From positions 19,608 to 83,607 of the forward strand of contig JASANG010002686.1 of the NCBI GenBank assembly GCA_030248215.1: a stretch of DNA of 64,000 bases. Reading direction: 5' to 3'. A model generated the notes under the pieces. The model saw nothing but the letters and a program-made list of their open reading frames with translations, was not told the origin of the DNA and did not search any database. The number at the start of each line of letters is the position of its first letter. Positions within the stretch are counted from its first letter, which is position 1. Positions 57,522 through 64,000 of the stretch are shown here, piece after piece. Position numbers and translations under genes: made by a program. This DNA is from Enoplolaimus lenunculus. Taxonomy: Eukaryota > Nematoda > Enoplea > Enoplida > Thoracostomopsidae.

Positions 57522-57689
57522 CTTTGCGCTATACTTTAAGGCTCCAGACGCCGCCGGACGTCACCGGACGCTGTTATACGTTGCTAACAAAATGTAGGCA
57601 AAATCTGTTTGCTGGCATGTGGCAATTTTTAAAACCAAAATTTTACCGTCCCACGCGCCGGCGTCCTGCGAATATAGCGCATCCCTAAG
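57522..57689. mobile_element. Family F element without the minisatellite
   Basis: TTTGCGCTATACTTTAAGGC to CTGCGAATATAGCGCATCC, with only GCCGCCGGACGTCACCGGAC inside; a likely unexpanded form of the 30630 element. Confidence 0.7.
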
Positions 57690-58115
57690 TTTCATTCTTG
57701 AAAGCCCTCCTTGCACATCTGAAACCACTACTCAAGCATCATCCATGTGTTGAATTAGCTTCTTGCATTGAAATTTGAACAAAATCCTAGATTTAATTTG
57801 CAAATCTTAAGCAATCGAGAAAGTACAGATTTTAATTTGAAGTATTTTTCTAAAATAATTTCAATTTGATTTTTCACCAAATTATTCGGTTCTTAAAGTT
57901 TGAGTCTTTCAAAGTATTAACATCAGCTGGTTTTTTATTCTAAATTAGAACAATTAATTGTCTAGTTTTGCTAGTTTGTCTTGATAAATGTAGGTGGCTG
58001 GTGTCTCGTCGAGTGTCTGACGTTAATGATATCTTTGTCATTGTAACGGTTTACGGTAAGGATTGACGTTGCAAGATTGTGATGAAACTATGCTAATTAT
58101 GCAATCCTGGATTCT

Positions 58116-58515
58116 TGGTGGGGATTATTTTTCCGTCGCTGCTCGACAATAATCGCACATGATTTCGAGATAGAAGTTCAATCCTGGAATCTGGCCTGAG
58201 ATTACTTTTCCTATCACCGCTCGACAATAATCGCACATGATTTCGAGATAGAAGTTCAATCCTAGAATCTGGGCTGAGATTACTTTTCCTATCACCGTTC
58301 GACAATAATCGCACATGATTTCGAGATAGAAGTTCAATCCTGGAATCTGGGCTGAGATTACTTTTCCTATCACCGCTCGACAATAATCGCACATGATTTC
58401 GAGATAGAAGTTCAATCCTGGAATCTGGGCTGAGATTACTTTTCCTATCACCGCTCGACAATAATCGCACATAATTTCGAGATAGAAGTTCAATCCTGGA
58501 ATCTGGGCTGGGATT
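58116..58515. repeat. 78-bp tandem repeat, five copies
   Basis: Unit GATTACTTTTCCTATCACCG + CTCGACAATAATCGCACATG + 38 more bases. The unit length is a multiple of three and two minus frames are open through the whole array, giving 26-residue repeats (one reads MCDYCRAVIGK per unit). No start context or splice structure around it. Confidence 0.95.
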
Positions 58516-59015
58516 ACTTTTTCGACACATGCATGTAAAGATCAGGGGCGGAAGCGGAAATGTAGGAGAAAATTTAGCGTTTGAAATTATTGACTACTTT
58601 GTTTTCAAATTTATTAGTGCCGCAAATTACATTGTCATTCATATCATAGGATACTTGCTAGAAGCTTGAAATATGATATGATATTCGCATAAACGTGAAT
58701 GTCATTATGGCTACTTATACACGATGATCATTTGAGAGCAGTGGTTTGTACAGTTAATGTCATCTGATATTTACATTTTGTAGATATTTTTGTACACAAC
58801 AATTTGTGTTGGTGTCAGATCAACATATACAACACATGTTTCGGGTTGCCCCTGAACCCCGTATAACGCCATGAGACCAAAATAAATTGCGGTTTAAATA
58901 GATTCCCGGCATCGGTAGCAAATTAAGATCTGGATTATATATTTGCAAAGATTGCAGATGTGTTTGAAATCAAATACGGTATTTCATCAAACCGACTGAT
59001 TTGACTAAATTTGAA

Positions 59016-59204
59016 TACACTGCAAAAAATAGTGAGTCAAATTGGATGTCTCCGAAATAGACTTTTCCTGACATCAAATTCGACTCATTGAGTTGCTGAG
59101 TGAGTCAAATTTGACTCTAGCGGGGTCGAATTTGACTCAGTTTGTGTAATCTGGAAAAGCCTGTTTCGGGGAGAGTCAATTTGACTCATCATTTTTTGCA
59201 GTGT
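59016..59204. mobile_element. MITE family C copy
   Basis: TACACTGCAAAAAATAGTGA to TCATCATTTTTTGCAGTG, TA-flanked. Confidence 0.9.
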
Positions 59205-60108
59205 ATTTACAATAGTTAGTTCTATAAATTGTGCTAAATCGACGTTATCTAAACTCGAAATTACATCCTGACTACGCCAATATTCAGAGACGGAATTTTA
59301 CTTTTGTGGACGGTTGAAAAATACCGAATGAAATGTGATCCTGTTGCCCCAGCTATAAGCCCTTATTTTGAAGCATGTGTCGCATCTAATGCCAGTTTTG
59401 ATAGCTTCTATTACTTTGGAACCATCGTATGGTAAGGTTCAAAATTCACCACATTGCTCGCGATTGATTTGCCGTAATTCTGTACCAATTTTAAAATCTG
59501 CAATTGCAAATGTTCGTCCGTTTGAAAACCTATCACTGAACTGATCATAGGTGCCATTCGCAGTTGACAATATGGGCCATAGAGTGAACCTTACATTAAG
59601 GAACCGAGTTTAGGACTGAAGCCAGATTTCATATCGTTATCGTCAAGCGTCATGGACTTTTATTTGTTGTTAAAATTTTAGCTTGAAAGATGCTGGCGTG
59701 GTTCTTGCCTGGATTCGCGGAACAATTCTGCAAAATCACCCAGCTTCGAACATATACTGAATGCTGTGCAATGTTCCAATGATTTAGGCTTGTTAATATT
59801 TAATGTGATACATGTTTAGTTTAGCGAAATACTTAACATGCATTTTGTTACGATTTAACCTTTTAAAATCACTCGAGCAATAGTTAATTATTTCCTGTAA
59901 TTGGTCTATGACAAGCGTGTTGTTGCAGCCACGCTTTAAGCACACGGTTTCTTTGAAATATATTAACCATTTCTAGGTAGCGGTGTCTTCGATTAGAATG
60001 CTAAAATATACTTTATCACATACTGTCTGTACCCGGACATACAACATACAACTGGATCTATTGCCACGGATTCGCAGATTCCCCCCCCGGTATGTTTTAA
60101 CACAATAT

Positions 60109-60223
60109 TAACCCTTTTGAGTGGTGATGGTATACGCCTCCCACTCCAGTCACTGGAGTTCGAATCTTAGCATAAAAGTAGGTCTCAGGGGAAATAGAAC
60201 ATATTTATGTGATGAAGGGTTAA
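60109..60223 (-). mobile_element. Family S, internally deleted derivative
   Basis: TTAACCCTTTTGAGTGG to TTTATGTGATGAAGGGTTAA. The tRNA-like B-box region (TTCGAATCTT) survives beside rearranged sequence. Confidence 0.65.
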
Positions 60224-60707
60224 GCGAAAAATTTTCAGTTTACTATCTTTAAATTTGTGCTTGTCATGTACTTCGAAGCAATAGCCTAAAATACAAAATC
60301 ATGCATATGATTTGGACGCAAAAAACATACACCGACAGCGTATATTTCAACTTAGCCTTATAATTTAGGCTTGGGCTTAAGTTTATTCTTATATACAATG
60401 TAACACTTAGGCTTAGGTGCAAGGTTTGGAATATATTTGAAAGGAATATATAGCCCACATACCGGCCAATGATAATTTGTTTCTGGTTCTAGTAAAACAA
60501 AAATATATCACAATGTGTATAATGGACACTGTATTAACCCTTGGCGTTGACGTATTAGTGAACATTGAGGTTAATAAACCTTGCAGTTTTATGATAATTC
60601 ACTCCAAAACATTTAATTCAAGTTATTATCAGTTAATCTTACGTAAATTTTATATCTTTAGCGCTACAATTGGATATCGATACGATAGAATTCATTACCT
60701 CATTTCT

Positions 60708-60891
60708 TTCTTAATATTAATGTATTTTCAATTTTTAACTTTAATATTAATGTATTTTCAATTTTTAACTTTAATATTAATGTATTTTCAATTTTTAACT
60801 TTAATATTAATGTATTTTTAATTTTTAACTTTAATATTAATGTATTTTTAATTTTTAACTTTAATATTAATGTATTTTTAATTTTTAACTT
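60708..60891. repeat. 30-bp tandem repeat, six copies
   Basis: Unit AATATTAATGTATTTTCAAT + TTTTAACTTT. The last three copies share a C-to-A change (TTTTTAAT for TTTTCAAT), showing unit-by-unit spread. Confidence 0.95.
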
Positions 60892-62248
60892 ACCTCTCAC
60901 ACTATGATGGTAAAGGGTGTAAATAAATCGTTGTTGTTTCATCGAAATTTGCAGTATTTGTTACGGTGTAAAATATTCGTTATCAATTCGTGGTTTGTTG
61001 TTAATTTTGTGTTATTTTATATATTTTAAATTTATTTTAAGTCAACCAAAATTACCTTATTTGATACTGAACCAGAATGTAAAAATTGGAAAATGGTGAA
61101 AAATAGCATAGACTGCGCCCCGAGCAATGATATATTGCCGCAGGTGTTATCGGTGATGACGTTAATAATTTGTGAACAAAAATACAATATTAGCCAGTTG
61201 TGAAGCCTTCGTAAATAACCAGCTCACTTTTTACTAGGATGCTAAACGTTTTAGGTTGCTCATACGACATTTTCATATGTCTTATACAAGCAAGGCGAAA
61301 CTATTCTATGTCGGGAGGGGGGTAAATTTTTGCCAAGAGAGCTGATCCTGACAGATGCCTTCAGGCTTCCGGTATGGTACATATCACGGATGTGCAAAAT
61401 ACATCGGATTGGACAAAGTTTCAATTTTTCGTAAAACAATAATGGCTGAGTTTCCAAAACCGTACTTAAGTACAACTTAGTACTTAAGTACGTGCTAAGT
61501 AACTCCTTTACGATTTTGTCGTTTTTAAAAGCGTACTTAAGTAAGTATACTTAAGTCGCTGACTCAATTTGACATACTACAAAGTAACCCTCGAGGCATA
61601 CTAGCCTTGGTTTAATTGAAATTATAGACTCATGGAGTGTGCTTAATATAAAACGAAACTATTACTTCCTTGTTATGACAACAGCTCACATAGGCGTTTG
61701 TTTGTTTTTGCTCAAAAAGTTACGTAAATACTTAAATCGGTAAATTAAGTAAATTACTTAAGTATAACTCTCAAGTAAACACTTCAGTAAGATTTCAGAA
61801 ACCCAGTCACTGACGAATAAAAATTGCCGAAAGGTTCATCACAAAGAAAATAAACAATCTTTACTGTTGCAGTACAGAAATTAACCGTAGTTTCTGTAAA
61901 TTTGTACAAAACTTTAATTAATGCGACGAAGGTAAACACTTGAGCTTTTTTTGCACATTTTCGATCCATTCTTCAGCGAATTTAAGTTTGCTATTGGTAA
62001 ACTTTTTAGTTTTTATCTTTTTCCAAGAACACAGTTCGCTTATTTCAAGCTAATTTTCAACTTTAAACGAGAGTCTTAAACATAATTATAAGGTAGTAAA
62101 CACAACCTGTGCTAAGTTTGAAAAACAACAAGGTTTGCTATACTCTCTCTGTGGGTTTCGAATAATCGGCGCTCCATTAAAATAAGGAAGTAATAAGGAA
62201 AACTTAGCAAAATGTTCAGTCAATCAGTACAGTCAAGAGTGCATAATG
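60892..62248. other. AT-rich stretch with short inverted words
   Basis: Around 61460-61800 the words TACTTAAGTA and CTTAAGTA recur on both strands (61475-61560 and 61720-61790), suggesting another foldback element of about 330 bases. No gene found. Confidence 0.4.
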
Positions 62249-62514
62249 ACAAGAGTGTGCAACTCTTGGGGTCCGCATGGTACCAAATGTACCACAGGTT
62301 GTTGCGTTTTTGACCGACCATCATTGTTTAGAGGGGGGCCGCTATCACATGTGACCGTACTTATAAGGGGAGCATGTTTGACGCCACATACATATGGTGC
62401 CACGGTTCGCACCGGTTGTACCCCCCTCAAAATAAAGGGGGGATAGAGCAACAACGCAACGCGTGATGGGTACATTCTTTTTAACAAACAATGTGCTCAG
62501 TTGCACATTCTTGT
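62249..62514. mobile_element. MITE family R, better-preserved copy
   Basis: ACAAGAGTGTGCAACTCTTG / AGTTGCACATTCTTGTT inverted ends. Inside are GGTCCGCATGGTACCAAATG, GGGGGG-rich patches and AACGCAACGCGTGATGGGTA. Confidence 0.82.
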
Positions 62515-64000
62515 TAAAGAGCGATTATCCGCTTTTGATATAATCAGGAACGAACACGTCGACAAAAGTAGGAAACTGTGCAATTTCTTGGGAGAAAATA
62601 TATTCAAATACGTTTAGATTTGACGTCGGTAGAGAATTATACTATAAATCAGCGTCTTGAATTCCATGGGTGCGTGGCTCTTTTGACACTCTTCGAGCGC
62701 TCCAATTTGCCCACTTTTTATCAAACAGGTATACAGCAGTCGAATTCAGAAATTTCTGGGATGAGAATCCTAATGCAATTTTAGTACTAAATTTAGGCAA
62801 AAATCGGGTTTGATCCTAGTCAAAGGCTTATGCCTTGGTGTCACCGTTAGATCTGCCATTGGTTGTATAATGACGTTAAAATCTTTAAACCGCATCTAAG
62901 TTGTCTTTGGTTTGAGGTCTGTCCAGAAATAAATGAGCCAAAATATTTCGTTCAACAACTATGAATTTGCCTGCTGGCAATTTGGTTCAATCCTGAAACG
63001 ATATTGGGCAATGTTGCGACTCCGAAAAATCCGTAAAAGATTTATATATCCATGACTAGAGACATCATAGATTATTAACAAAACATTACTAATTATTCAT
63101 CTAATATTTTAACCCTTTAACTTAGAGAGTATACTATGGGCAACTAAATACCAGATGCGCTAGCAACACAAACACTGTGAGCAGTATTTGACAATTCTAG
63201 CATATATGTCCATGTGCACAATCTCTAAAACACGTGAAAGCCCCCTCGGGCTCAAGCATGTCAAGCTCCTATAGTTGAGTGGTCATTATAGGCGTCTCCC
63301 ATCCGAGAGAGTGGTGATCAATTAATTACCCTTGAAATTACACCTCATATGAAATTAAAAATATTTATGTGAGAAAGGGTTAAAGTGCACTGGTATACAA
63401 TTTCTGCCAATAATATTTTGTTGCTAAATAACATCTGCGCGTACTTCAGCTTTTTAAAATAATACAAAATTGGCAAATTTTTTACGTAAATTGTTTGTTT
63501 TTTGATTAAACTTAATTTTCAGCAATTAATAAAGATTTATGAATATTAGTAAAGTATCTAGCGATACATATGCTAAGTGAACTAACACCAAGACAATATG
63601 AATCAGAAGCAATTGTTCAGGGATTAAGCAAGATGGTCAGCCAAATTAAATGAGCACATTGAGGTCAGTATACACGCAATGTATTGTTATATTTGGACTT
63701 ATTTGTAAGTTGCTAGGCCCATACGCCATCTGGCTAAAATATCAAGCTAAGCAATACCTTAAGCGTATTAGCTTAAGCATAAGCCTAAACCTTAAGCGTA
63801 GAGAAAACTGATTTAATTTATACATATTTCTATAGTTAGGAACGTAACGGTGAACCCAGGGAAAACGAGCAAAGATAATTTCGCCACCGGTTTTGATGAG
63901 CTGCAAATTTAAGTAATCTTTTAAAATTTACGGTATAATGCTTACGGAATTAACTGTCGTCCGATGACTGGCGAAAAATGAAAATATATTTGAATACCAG
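62515..64000. other. Right edge of the window
   Basis: No gene found. Contains the family S copy at 63109-63384 and TTAGGC-type words at about 63750-63810 that probably belong to a degraded family A or B copy. Confidence 0.45.
63109..63384 (+). mobile_element. Family S element, tRNA-like core on the plus strand
   Basis: AACCCTTTAACTTAGAGAGT to TGTGAGAAAGGGTTAA. The core reads AAGCTCCTATAGTTGAGTGG then TCTCCCATCCGAGAGAGTGG. Confidence 0.85.

Noticed and set aside
1-64000. CRISPR arrays, operons and bacterial features
   Set aside because: Spliced genes, MITEs and AT-rich introns show this is eukaryotic DNA. The tandem repeats lack the unique-spacer structure.
1-64000. Retrovirus, LTR element or Polinton remnants
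   Set aside because: No long terminal direct repeats, reverse transcriptase, integrase, capsid or envelope motif was recognised in any frame inspected.

Overview
The window is AT-rich animal nuclear DNA. Introns are a few hundred bases to about 2 kb, and dozens of short non-autonomous DNA transposons (MITEs) are present. Intron lengths, the MITE load and diverged but recognisable animal families point to an invertebrate metazoan. A tunicate or another non-vertebrate deuterostome is my guess; no ribosomal or mitochondrial marker here settles it.

Two genes could be assembled by following reading frame, splice sites and intron phase, both on the minus strand. The first is a complete KIF26-type (kinesin-11, VAB-8-like) kinesin of 18 coding exons, from ATG at 32027 to a stop at 7939-7941, 2,295 codons before the stop. 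Every junction is GT-AG, all phases agree, and the total length divides by three. It carries the diverged motor, the KIF26 signature after the motor (CDTVIY...SDRELTDNEGPP), a very long low-complexity tail in two giant exons, and the conserved C-terminal coiled-coil block. Its nucleotide-binding P-loop is fully degenerate. The second is a two-exon Maf-family bZIP gene (3091 to 617). Its single intron separates the extended homology region from the basic region and appears to use a GC donor. An 11-12-residue repeat array follows its zipper. The two genes lie head-to-tail, about 4.8 kb apart.

About 32 kb to the right of the KIF26 start (32-64 kb) contain no gene I can identify. That part, the introns and the intergenic gap are filled with repeat families. 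Families A and B are MITEs with internal TTAGGC tracts, alongside a pure 279-bp TTAGGC-type array at 41.6 kb. Families C and P are near-palindromic elements ending in CACTG. Family S has terminal inverted repeats but an internal tRNA(Glu)-like Pol III promoter region. Family F carries a 31-bp GC-rich minisatellite. Families D, H, I, J, K, M, Q and R have fewer copies. There is also a non-LTR-retrotransposon-like 3' tail and several tandem repeats. Many KIF26 introns hold at least one of these elements; one lies directly against a splice donor, and one tandem array copies a splice acceptor.

All calls come from reading the sequence and from memory of the KIF26 and Maf families; no search was run. 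Repeat boundaries are approximate to a few bases unless stated otherwise.
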